A model generated the notes under the pieces. That model was not told where the DNA came from. It did no database searches and saw only the letters and a list, made by a program, of their open reading frames with translations. A stretch of 64,000 nucleotides of DNA from Diphasiastrum complanatum (lineage: Eukaryota; Streptophyta; Lycopodiopsida; Lycopodiales; Lycopodiaceae): positions 49,238,908 to 49,302,907 of the forward strand of contig CM055106.1 of the NCBI GenBank assembly GCA_029204225.1. Reading direction: 5' to 3'. The stretch's first letter is position 1; every line of letters starts with the position of its first letter. The translations under genes were made by a program, and so were the position numbers. Positions 53,414 to 64,000 of the stretch are shown here, in pieces.

Positions 53414-56400
53414 CTATAAGCAAATTCAATAATGGAAAGTGTCAAATGAGGTGTATCCTTCTGAACTTATAACAATCAAACGACCTGTTATGAACCATTT
53501 TAATCAGGCTTGGGAAAAAATTTAAGAGATTTGATCACTTTATAATAGTTCCAATAAGAGGTGTATTGATGAAGATCTCGTTTCCTCTTTGAGATTAGGA
53601 GATCAACTCCACTCATCCACATAAAAGAAACACGCAAGAGAAGAAAACCAAACTTATAATTACATAGCAAAATAACAATAATGTTAAAAGGAGGACTGTA
53701 CCTTGAGCATGTTGTGAATGCGGTCAAGTGGCAAAGAATCAAAATTTGTGAGCATCCCGATAATATACGACTGCATCGAAAGAAATCAAACAAAGGTGGT
53801 TTCAACACACAAGAATTTTCAATCACAGAAGTTCGTAATAGTTACGATCTCAAGCTCTTGGAGAGAAGAAACTCTACCATGATGAGGATGTCAACAATTG
53901 TTGATAAATAGCATGCAAGAGGCTAGCCATATTACACAGAGGAATTAAGCCTTTACTCCACAAAGTAGGAAATCAGAAAGTTTGCAGGCAGTGGGTGCAC
54001 CCCCTTTTAATGTGAAGGTGGGCTCTTGTGATGCCTGAAAAATGAACAACCCACCCTCCTACCCCTTTTCCTCTTTTCCCCCTCTTTTTGCTCTGTACAA
54101 CTAACGTTTTACACCCTGTGATTCCAAAAGCCACAGTTGGCTGCATGGCATGGCAGCTGACTGTGGATGGTCCAGAGAAGTGCAAAATCTTTGGTAAAAT
54201 AGCTGAAAGTTTGCCTGAGATTTTCCCAGGCCAAAAAGTTGAGTAGTAGCCCATCCCCTACCCAAGCTATCTTGGGGCATCACAAGGCTCAGGTTCACTT
54301 TGAAGGTATTAGCACAAAAAATGTTTTTATACTTAACCAAACTTGCTGGTGACAAAAAGTAGCAAGATGTGACAGTAGCATGAGAAGGTTAGGTCAACCC
54401 ACCAGCTCTTGCTTTGTAATTTTCAAGTCTCTAAGGCGCAACATGATTATGTTAACATAAGTCATCAGCAGGTAACATTCGTCGTGATTTTCTAATTTAG
54501 TGGAAAGCATGCAAAATGAAATAACAAGAAGTATTGCAAATTAGAATACGTATACCCTGAGAGAAACAAAGCCTACACTATCGTCCCATAAGCTCCATAA
54601 GTTAACTTCTATATATTGGTTCAATGACTAGTTAAATTAAATCCCAGACTTGATGAGAAAATAATACATTCCAATTTCAGTTCTTATCATTCCCACCTGC
54701 AACATAGTAAATGAAGGCATGACAAGGGTTGCAATTGTAGTAATCACCTCATATACAGTCATTTCTTGCTGCCATTGGTCTTCCACAGAAGCTACTGCAC
54801 TCTCTCCTTCTTCCTCCCCAAGTAATGGAACTGCTATATCACTAATCGACTGAGTAATTCTAGAACTTTGATTTGCAGCATCTCCCATGTTTTCAACAAT
54901 TTCATAAAATGGTTCATCTTCCTTTGAACCATGAGACTCCACAAGCACGCCCTGTGTAGAAGGATAATTATGTCAGATAGTATATTTGTGCTACTATGTT
55001 GTCATACATCATACTTGAGTTAGACACATTCAGTAAGAACTGGAAACAATTTTTTAACAAAAAACTACCTTCAAATAATCTTCAAAGGTGTGAAACAACT
55101 AACACTTTCTGGATGTCAGATATACTTGCAATGGTTACAGTTAATTTCTCCAAGAAAAAATTGCATAGTGACATATTGAACAAAAGTTCTGAGACTCCAA
55201 CCTGGTTCACCCAGAGCATGATTCGTCTACGGAGTGTAGTTTCATGAATACCAACAGCAGATGCAAGTTCAGAGGCTGCCCACCTGAACATTAGGTACCA
55301 AAGGTTAAGGACCTTGATAGAGAAGTTCAATGCAGCAGACATTTACCAAGAGATGGCACATCAAAGAAAGAACATGGATCAAGACCTCTACACAACAATC
55401 CAGAAGTTCTCTAGAGAGAGCCTTTTTCACTTGTGGATTATGGAAGAGCACTCAAGCCAGACTTGTTACCCAAACTCTAACCAGGAACCTTGCCAACGAG
55501 CCCATGTGGCTTTGCTCTCAAGGGTGAACCCATGATTAAAAAAGAAGAGACAATGATAGATACCCCTCTGTGATTTATCAGAATTGGCTCTGGGAAAAAG
55601 AACAGGCAATCCAGCATGGGAATGGTCCTTTCCTCAAGTATGGAATATTGAGGGCTCAACATCAAGAACACACCGATGATCAGAATCCAACATGAGATGA
55701 TATGTTCCTCAGGTACAGGATACAAAGGACATCAACAACAGGCACACATTGAGGATCATAACAAATAACTGCGAGACTTCGTTCGCAAGTCTAGCATGAC
55801 TGCACAAAGAAAGCTAGAACCGCTTGTTATTTGGAACTCACCCTCAATCAGATTACCTCTATCCCAGACCAATCTTACAAGTTAACCTTGTATTGAAACC
55901 TATAAAGCTGAGTGAATTTTCAAATCAAACCTTGGATGTTCTTCGAACTGTAAAATTATGGATGCATGTAGTGGTGCAACTACAAATTGTGCAGAGCGAT
56001 CTTCAAACTGCAACTCTAGCTGTCAAACATGGGAACATCTCTGAAAATGAGAGTGAGCAAGAAATTTGCATAAGCTCAGATTAGCAAGGTCGTTACTTGC
56101 ATCACCTCCTCCACTTACAGAACGTTTAACAAGGCCAAACCCATCCACATACCAACTTCTAACTTATATTTGGTTCTCATAATAATTTTGTATCAAGTAT
56201 ACGTACTTTTACCACACCTAGATGCTTTTTCCACTGGAGTTTACGAGGTGCCTTGATGGTGTGATATCTCTGTGCATAATCATCAAGTAAGTGGTCTACC
56301 ACGTCTGGAACCTTGATCGTTTCTACCTGCGAAAAACCAGAAATTTCAAACTACGACAAATCTATAACTATACATTTGTTTCTCCTAGATTTGCCTAACG

Positions 56401-59400
56401 TAATCTACCATTCCCAGGTGAGATAATACTTAGGGCTTGCTGAGTTCAGAGCATATGACCAGTAAAACCTCGAGCACAGTTATGCCTCCACAAACCATGG
56501 TTTTACCAAACTCTGAAATATTTTAAGTTTACTGTCTACATCAAAACATCTCAGAGAACTGGATGGACAACAGAGAAGTAGCCAGAGTCAAAGCAAAGTA
56601 TTTTACTAGTACTAACAAATTTTGCAACGGAACTGAAGTAAAACAAGCCATGGCATTAGAACAAGCTACAAGGATATACATAATATCGCTAAGGCATGAA
56701 AGTTGATAGCGCTCTAAACAACTTTAATTTCTAAAAAGGAGATCATAACCCCTGACTTTCCCAATAGCCGGTCATGGGAGCATTGTCAGTTGAAAGTTCC
56801 AATAACAATCAAATCACATTGAAATTTTACAATATTATCAAGGAGACTACTCATAAGAATATCAGCAGTGCAATAGGCAATACATATCTACATAGAAAAT
56901 TGAAAGCTGACTTGCACCAAATCTAAAGTCCAGGCATAGTTACCAAAGCCGTGGCTACCACATCCATTCTTTCATGCAAAGAGCATTCTCAAGAGTGTTG
57001 TCTCATAGCTTAGCAGCCTTATATAGGCATGAACTCACCTGAATTAAGAGCAGCACTCGCAAAAGTAGAAATATTAAGGGCTCACTATGCTAGCCTACAA
57101 TCAACTCCTTGGTTAGCCCCCAAGTTATGTCCAGAATGAACTAATTCAAAAGCCAAGGTATTGAGACTAGATGGAGTTACAGTACTCTTTTAAGCAATTT
57201 TTTAGGTCTTTGACCCATGTTCTCGGCCTTAAGCAACAAAAACAAAATTGAATTTCGAATTTTGAGCATTCCAAATGGTTTGAAACATCCAAGTTTTGAG
57301 CATTCCAAATGGTTTGAAACATCCAAGTTTTGAATGACCTTAATACAATTTCTACACTTGAAAGATGCAGTGGATGCAAGTTCATAGGTTGAGTTCAGCA
57401 TTCCTTTTTATGTAATATTTCAAGAGTCATGGACGAAGAAAAGGTTAAACAGAGATTTCAATATTTAGACATATAGCAGCGGGGGACAAACAGATAAAGG
57501 GGCAAACTATTTAAAGTGATCGGATTAGAAATTGAACAGAAATTAAATTGTCTCACTTACATGCTTTATCAGTTTCCAACCAGCTTAATAAGCATCTAAA
57601 CACCAAAAAGGGTAGCCCAGTCACTGTTCTCCATATTTTGTGGGGATTCCTTATCTTCCATGGTCCAAGCAAACACATCTTGATATTCTATCAATAAATT
57701 AGTGTATGCTTGTAATTCTTTTTTAGACAAATGCTGAGATACCTTTACTTCTTCTCTGGTGCAACTGTGATATCTATAACATCATCTGGTTTGATCATTC
57801 CTTCCGTCACATTTGTAAAATTGTGACCTTCAACTTCATGAATTGAGACGATTCTTTTGTTAGTAGAAGATGATTCTGCTTCTTCAACTTCGTAACATTC
57901 AAAATAATTGATTAGGACTGTCCTCCTTCTCTAGGGAGACCAGTCTTCTGAAGTAAAACTTGTATCAAAGGTTGGTGTCTCACCTTTATACTCGTAAACT
58001 TTCCAGGAGATTACATGTTCTGTTTCTGGTTTCTTCCCATCTTTACAGGCTGAAAACCAAAGTTCCTTCTTCTTCCAGTGAACAACAATATTAGCTTCGT
58101 ATATCCATGGTCTTCCAAGTATCACAGAATAAGTTGGATCACCCATTGTTTAGATTACTAGAAAATTCATGAATAGTTCATTTTGTGTATAAACCATAAC
58201 CTCTTCGAGTTCACCCACTAGTTTCTTTCGTGTAGAATCACCTAGTTTGATCTGCCTTTGGGTTGGCTGAATGTTCGTCAGTCCCCATGCATGTGCCATA
58301 TCTTTTGTCATTGTAGTGACACTTGAATTACAGTCACCCGGTACATGTTCAATAAGACAACCTTCTATTGATATTATAAAGCATCTGCCTTCCAACAGAA
58401 TCTATGATGAGACAGTTCTCACTCAAGGAATATCAAATATTTGCGAAATTGGAAATACCTGAAATGGAGGCCAAAACAGAGAGGACACTATTGTGGCATC
58501 AAAAACCTCCAAAGACAGCTGCTCCGCACCATGCTCTCCTAGAACAGGATCAGCTTCTGAATGTCTACCAAGGGCATGAACTTCACCTGGCGATGTGAAC
58601 ACCTGCTGGGCAGGATTATCTGGCATTGGCAAGGCTGGAACATCTGTCTCGACACGTGCATTATATTGAGGCTCTGTAGCAGCTGTAATAGTAGGTACCG
58701 AGTTCATGCTAGCAGCAAAAGAGGCTTTTATGTTGGAATTTATGCGTTTTGAATCAGCCACATCTTTCAACATGATCTCACAACCATGCATATTGTTTTC
58801 ACCAAACCTCAACTTCAAAATAATGACACAGCCCCATCAGTCTGGATTCTTATAATTACGTGTAATTATAACATAAAACTCTCATACAGTCCACATGGTT
58901 GGGTTATACTAGTGTTTTATTAAGAGAAACCATTTAGTGAGCAGGCATGTACCACAACAAAATTCACTATAAGAGCCTTATCTTAAGACGCTTATGATAA
59001 TCAACAATAAAACACTCACCTTAAGAAGTTCTAAAGTACGAATGTCACGATCCGTGTCATAATCAGACTTGTTCATTAGCTTGTCAGCTAGCATTACCCT
59101 ATATTCATTGACAAAAAGCTCCTTTGAACCGTATATTCCAACTAGCATACTTATGATATCCATAGATCTACGGCTTTTACTCGTTTGTGAAGGGTCAGCC
59201 TCCACAGGATCAGGTTCCCAACTACCACCAATCAAAAACAGTAAGTATGAGCCCATATGCAACTGGTCTCAAAAAACTCAGACTATTTATCGGCAGTTCT
59301 ATGACTTACAAGCAAAAAAATAGTACCGCTCTGCAGCAGCCCAGGCTTCAGAATTATTCATTTCGCCATCATCCTCACTGTCACCATTCTCAGTATCAGC

Positions 59401-60319
59401 TGCACTCTTGCTTAGCTCTTCAAAAAGGCTTTCACCGAGACCGACAAATCCACCAGCACTGCCTGCACTTGCATCATCTGTTAACATGGTAACAATGCAC
59501 CGAATGGTATCTTTTCTTAGTCTCAAATACTCTCTGATTGGTTCTCCTACAGCTTCCAGTATTACACCAGTGGGGTCCATGGTCCGTAATGCTCTGATAG
59601 TAGACATATATTGCATCAAAATGTCGGTTGTGGCTGCTCCTGCGGTTAGAAGACGCTGCCTCAAAGCTGCACGGAAAGAGTTAACCAGCTTTGCATGATC
59701 ACCGGTATTCGTCAAGCACTCCCTCAAATCCTCTATAGCTGCAAGACTGACCTTAAAAGCATTAGAAATAGGTATGATGGCAGTTATTGATCATAGAATG
59801 ACTAGAAATCTTCTCAAGTCAACTAGATAAGCGTCCCATAACGAGCCATTAATCTTCATTACAAATTTTAACAATTAGCTTGAAAATATCTCATCTTGTT
59901 TCATATAAGCATCCTAGCTATTGCATAACAAGTGTGTATATATTGAAAAGGTAATCTGAAAAATCCTACCGTTGAACATAACCACCAGTAAGCTTATAAA
60001 ATAGCAGTCATAGTTACTGAGTTGTTCTATACACCCAATGTTTGACAAAAGGAGAGAGACATTAGAGATGAGCAACTCACCTTTCTGGATAGTCCACAAT
60101 AATATCAAACAACTCACTTATCCGCAAATCCCCCAAAGTTTCATATGTGAAAAACTGAAGCCGCAGTCGCCACCTGATAATTCTTTCAGCTAAGGCTGCA
60201 TCAGCATGTTTCTTAAGGAAAAAGGAAGAGGTGAGATTTGCATCAGTGACAGATGAAGAAAAGCTCTTCCATCCGCTTGAAAAAATTAGCATCATCAATA
60301 GAAACCGCATCGGAACAGC
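53291..60319 (-). CDS. APC2: APC2, anaphase-promoting complex cullin subunit (3' part)
   Basis: Ten minus-strand exons, 5' to 3': 60319-60081, 59746-59327, 59221-59020, 58812-58459, 56326-56207, 56019-55931, 55283-55202, 54951-54748, 53770-53702, 53413-53291. They join to 633 codons plus stop (about 865 residues in Arabidopsis). Landmarks: IIRWRLRLQFFTYETL, TTDILMQYMSTIRALR, GVILEAVGEPIREYL, RWEPDPVEADP, VNEYRVMLADKL, FWPPFQ, APRKLQWKKHLGVVKLEL, EEEGESAVASVEDQ and a C-terminal winged-helix segment (DPPYDKTLQQLQVFLARLVG, EEKLEIKDGVY). APC2 pairs with the RING subunit APC11 to form the catalytic core of the APC/C ubiquitin ligase. The N-terminal 250-odd residues are not found; the preceding intron probably extends past the window. 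Confidence 0.96.
55202..56326 (-). other. APC2: APC2 cullin C-terminal core exons
   Basis: Exons 56326-56207, 56019-55931 and 55283-55202 encode VVDHLLDDYAQRYHTIKAPR, KLQWKKHLGVVK, LELQFEDRSAQFVVAPLHAS, IILQFEEHPRWAASELAS and IHETTLRRRIMLWVNQ. The first exon ends AAA|gtacgt. An upstream gt (gtgtgg) is rejected because it would delete the conserved GVVKL segment. Confidence 0.92.
57260..57327. repeat. Exact 34-bp tandem duplication
   Basis: Two consecutive identical 34-bp units starting TTTTGAGCATTCCAAATGG, at 57260-57293 and 57294-57327, inside the APC2 intron. Confidence 0.95.
57620..58395 (-). mobile_element. Ty3/gypsy protease and pre-RT fragment
   Basis: Minus strand: GDCNSSVTTMTKDMAHAWGL and QIKLGDSTRKKLVGELEEV (58395-58150), then YSVILGRPWIYEANIVVHWK (58146-57931). 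This is the retropepsin pattern of plant gypsy elements (D-S/C-x, ILGRPW, VVHW). The catalytic DSG appears as DCNSS, so activity is doubtful. About 57760-57640 reads SKKELQAYTNLLIEYQDVFAW, the region before reverse transcriptase. No RT follows, so the copy is truncated. It lies in the same orientation as APC2. Confidence 0.85.
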
Positions 60320-62200
60320 CTGCAACCAACAGCAGGTTTTAAGGGGGGGGCGGGCACAACTGAATAAGTGATATTTAGAGTTTCTTTGCACTATCAAAGA
60401 CATCTTACATGAAGGAAACCATTTGCAAAGCTTGTTGAACGAGAGATATCTCCTCAGCATTCATCTTGCCTCAGCATGGGCTATTATACCTTCCATTAGA
60501 AAGCTCCCTTTTTCAATAGATATGCAAGTATTGATGCCCTCTTGGCAGAATATTTGATAAACTTTCTATAGAAACCTTGATCTTAGGTCACCATGTAGGT
60601 GCCTTGCCTAGTGTGATCAAGCACCAAGAGCTTGCATCAACTTAGTCCCTAATTGATTTAAGTTTCAATTGATGCCACTAGTGCCTCTTATACAAACGCA
60701 ACCTATGGCCATATGTCTTGGGTTCCTGTTGCAGCTCCTCCCACATGTCCAATTGGGGTGTCCCCTAATTGACTTCAGCTTACCATTCCAATTTCCAACT
60801 ATTAACAACTACAACTAACTTGATTGTTAACCACAAATTATTGCCCAACCTCATCGGGTTTCTCCTATCCTGATGCTAGATGCTGCTAGATGCTGACTAA
60901 CCTCAATCTATCAAGGACATAAAATTATATTACCACGAAGAATAAGTCTCCAATATGAAGGGTGGATGGCCTATTGAATGATGCAAATGGTGCCAAGGTC
61001 TTCCCCAAGATTTGTGTACTTTTCACACGTGTGAGGACAGCTCAAACCATGTGAATGATCTCCTAAGGTGTGTGTGATTGCACATAAATCTAACACCACC
61101 AAGATAGAATCACTCTAGCTTAACAATTCTAAGGCAAGAGCACTTAATACATGCATGAATCATTCACCATTCAACATACACAGTCAAAAGCAACTTGTGA
61201 TGAAAAAAAAACCAAGTATGGAAATGGCTTGCTCTCGGGTAGAGATAGAAAAAGTACATGTAGCTCTCGAGTAGAGAGAGAAGATGCAACAAATTCTAAG
61301 AGTAGAATCACTCAATCTCTCAAAAAACTCAATGTAGAATGAGCTCTCTCACACTCTCTCATAGTAGCTCGAGATCCAAGAGGTGTTGCAATGGTGCTCA
61401 ATGATTGAACCTCTCTAGAATCACCTCTTACTTTGATTAGACCACTTACATGCCACCTCTTACATTAATTGGACCATTTTGGTGCATCCTTCACTATGAT
61501 TGGTCCATATTGACAAATAGGATTATGAGGTGCAATGTCACTAGCCCTCTACCATCAAGCCAAGTGTAAGCAACCTACACTATCACAAGCTAATCCAAGT
61601 CTAAATTTGGCCTAATCACTTAATTACAAGTGTTAGAATGAGTGGTTTTGATAGAGGATCCCCAAACCTCAAGATTAAGGCCTATTGACTATTCAAACTC
61701 ATCATAAATGAACTAAAGTGATTATGCCTACCCTTCACACGTGGGAAAATGCTCCACACATGGAAATCAATATGTACATGAAATTGCAAAATGATCGAGC
61801 TAGATTTTGTCAAATCTTGGGGTTTGTAAGCCCAAATACGAATTCACCATAACAAATGTGCCCAAGTACAATAACTTCCAAAGCAAACACTCCACCAACA
61901 AGCTTCAAAGCTCCTAGTTGGGAGCTTGTCATCATCAAGTAGTTGCGCCTCAACTTGTCCAAAGAAAAAGACATGATTACAAGCTAGATATGTCCTTCAA
62001 AATGCTATACGTTATTGTTAGAAACACACAGATAGTCCATGTTATGGACATACATAGTCCATACTCCTCTATATTTGGCCATGCACTTTTTATTACATTT
62101 GGCAGACCTCGAGTTACAAGCTAAGATTCACTAGCTATGCTAGAAAGCAGGACTTAAGCTAAAAAGCAGGAAGAGAATGCTTAAGGAGGCTAAAGCGGAG
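60320..62200. other. APC2 intron or upstream DNA, no gene
   Basis: The 60319 exon is preceded by a good acceptor (ggttgcag), so this is intron. No conserved N-terminal APC2 sequence could be found on the minus strand. ACCTCTTAC-(A/T)TTGATTGGACCA-type phrases recur near 61424-61505, suggesting short duplications. Confidence 0.55.
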
Positions 62201-62219
62201 CAATCATCAAAAACTGAAT

Positions 62220-62900
62220 AAAGAAATACAATGGTGCCCTACTTATACCCTCTCCCTGAATCAAATTGAGGATTCAAAAAAGGGAGGGAAAAGGATTTGG
62301 AGGGAAAATAGTGCACCTTCCCAATAGGAGGAACCCCACTCCAAATCAATGTGACCAAGTCCTAAAAATATAACCAAATAGGGCCCAAGGCCAGTATATG
62401 AATAAATAGGGCCCTTAGGCCTGCTTATGCATAATAACAATAAAAGAATGAACGCGGCGAATGTAATGAGCCAAGTCCATAACTCTCCCCTACAGAAAAA
62501 CAAAGCCCTCCACCGGCTAGCAAGCATAATGACTATCTAAAATAATAATATAAGCATGCTAAATACTGAAAAATCACGAACTAATGGAAATACTGATGGA
62601 GAGGACATAAGTCGTCACAACAGATACCCCAAAAGTATCATAACTGTGTAAAGCAAGTACTAAGCAAATACTACAATAAAGAATATTCATAGCTAGCCGA
62701 ATCATGAAGTAGAGGGAACATCTACAATGATATCTGTAGTAGAGGAAAGAACTAAAGCCATGAGGGCTCGAGCCTGATCTGCCAATAATGGTGTATGATA
62801 AAACACATCAATAGGCTCCCATGTGGCCTCCTCAACAGGACGACCATCCCACTAGATCAAAAACTGAATCTGCTGGCAACGTCGACTATGGTGAAGGCGA
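62220..62900 (-). mobile_element. Second chromovirus 3' end with chromodomain
   Basis: Minus strand about 62885-62805 reads IQFLIxWDGRPVEEATWEPID with one stop, a chromodomain nearly identical in type to the relic at 47700. Downstream, GTAGGGGAGAG (near 62490) is a candidate polypurine tract and the following DNA (62480-62220) is LTR-like, sharing GAGGGAAAATAGT and GGCCTAAGGGCCC-type words with the 47 kb relic. No intact integrase core was read upstream. Confidence 0.75.
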
Positions 62901-62989
62901 ACCTAGTGAATGGCAGCTGGTAAGAAAGGGAACAACTCAGGATCAACATCATGGCGACAAAGGGAAACATCTCGGCCGCGTCATCAGAA

Positions 62990-64000
62990 ACCAAGCAATA
63001 TGGAACAGCCAGGAATGCCAAGGAACCTGAAGAAGATCAAGCAGCAACTAGGAATGCCAAGGTATCCGCAATGCCCAAGCTAGTAGAGGATCAGCCCAAA
63101 AGATAGGGACATCATACCAAGGTATCCAAAAAGCCCGAGAGGGTAGAACTGCATCAGCAACGGAAAGCCAATAAGGAAACTGAAAAAAAGATGGACACTC
63201 ATCGCGAATAGCCGCATCATACACGTAACCATTAACCATATGTGAAAGGTGCCCCATGAAAAGATAGCAGCATCGGAAGACCAGCACCAAAGAGTAGGAA
63301 CATAAGCAGGATATCATGCACGTTGTAACAGCATGAAAAAGCAAGCAATATGCCAGGAAACATGGAGCATAAAGAGATCATCCTGACAAAGGATAGCTAA
63401 AATGGAGAAATATGCACCAGCATGGTCAAAAGCCCAAGGTATCCATAAGGCCCATGAATGAGAAGTAGCAATGGCACACGGTACCCTCAAGGCACATATC
63501 ACGAGAAGAGCAGCATGCCAAAAGCTCCAGAAGGTCCAAGAAATCAATGCATCATCTAAAAAGACATGATGCATGAAAACAGTAGCAACAAATCTAGAAA
63601 TAGTAGAGGCCCCAACTGAAAAACTATAGCCGGAAAACTCATCCAGAAAGACCTCATATGGACATACCAATCCATCATAGGATACACCAAAAACGGATGG
63701 AGAATCGGATGACCCATCGGAACTGGCCGCAAGTGTAATCCCAAAGTACACACCAGGCGCACAAGTGAGGAATAGAATAAATGCACTGGAACGAGGAACA
63801 GGATCCGCAACATCAGTAGCAAGCATCGAAGCAATATCCACGTGTATCTGGGAATGAGTATCAAAGCACATATGAGCAACACTGAAGTATATGGCGGCAA
63901 CATCCCCAAAAACTATCCAAGAGAGGAGAAGGAACTCTCTCAAGGTACCCGATGGTCTCGGAACACCAGAACAAAGTGGCAACTCAGCATCGGAGACCAA
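62990..64000 (-). other. Long hydrophobic open frame with IPW repeats, 5' partial
   Basis: Minus frame 64000-63314 is open for 228 codons and runs off the window. A second frame covers 63344-63048. They repeat an AL(W/R)IPW or FWIPW motif (WALRIPWHS, AFWIPWYDV, ALWIPWAFDH), produced by plus-strand copies of CAAGGTATCCATAAGGCCC-like DNA near 63059, 63117 and 63436. Predicted composition is rich in Phe, Trp, Ala and Leu. I recognise no family. It sits just upstream of a chromodomain, so it may be degraded or repeat-expanded retroelement DNA, not a gene. Confidence 0.3.

Larger units (their letters stand above)
56327..58458 (-). other. APC2 intron with gypsy insertion
   Basis: 2.1 kb intron between the FWPPFQ and VETIKVPD exons. 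It holds a gypsy protease fragment (57620-58395) and a 34-bp duplication (57260-57327). The part 56327-57250 shows nothing recognisable. Confidence 0.8.

Noticed and set aside
56207-56218. Upstream GT donor (gtgtgg) for the APC2 exon ending at 56207
   Set aside because: It would remove the conserved GVVKL segment and force a weak acceptor. The gtacgt donor restores the family sequence and phase.

Overview
This window looks like nuclear DNA of a land plant. It holds two multi-exon genes with GT-AG (and two GC-AG) introns, separated and invaded by decayed LTR retrotransposons, a LINE, a PIF/Harbinger transposon and simple repeats. No bacterial operon, organelle block or CRISPR array is visible. 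Exon-by-exon reading identifies the genes as AIR9, a plant microtubule-associated protein (plus strand, 37 coding exons, 16407-45657, 1864 codons), and APC2, the cullin-like subunit of the anaphase-promoting complex (minus strand, ten 3' exons between 60319 and 53291; the 5' part is not in the window). The clade cannot be fixed from these data. The long introns and transposon load would suit a fern, gymnosperm or other large plant genome, but that is a guess.

Layout. 1-1100: gag fragment of a Ty3/gypsy element, minus strand. 1200-2480: G/T-rich degenerate repeats. 2731-3630: a 100-bp minisatellite, abutting a deleted Ty1/copia element (3637-4276, minus). 4922-5022: a long AT microsatellite. 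6040-6690: a broken Harbinger transposase. 7494-13400: LTR-like and tRNA-Met primer-binding sequences followed by long stretches without coding capacity, resembling non-autonomous LTR elements. 15000-16400: upstream and leader region of AIR9 with nested duplications. 16407-45657: AIR9. 45658-53290: convergent intergenic region with a chromovirus relic and tandem repeats. 53291-60319: APC2. 60320-64000: the APC2 intron or upstream region, containing a second relic of the same chromovirus family and an unexplained hydrophobic open frame running off the window end.

AIR9 is strikingly modular. One large exon encodes the Ser/Pro/Arg-rich microtubule-binding N terminus. Small phase-0 exons each encode about one leucine-rich repeat. 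Eleven A9 repeats follow, each an exon group bounded on both sides by phase-1 introns, and then a conserved C-terminal domain. Two introns use GC donors, and two others are in frame and free of stop codons. Both genes act in plant cell division (AIR9 at the cortical division site and phragmoplast, APC2 in mitotic ubiquitination). They lie tail to tail, so no shared promoter is implied. I did not find a convincing undescribed biological system. The most unusual signals are the AIR9 intron features, the minisatellite, the 472-bp intronic tandem duplication and the terminal open frame.
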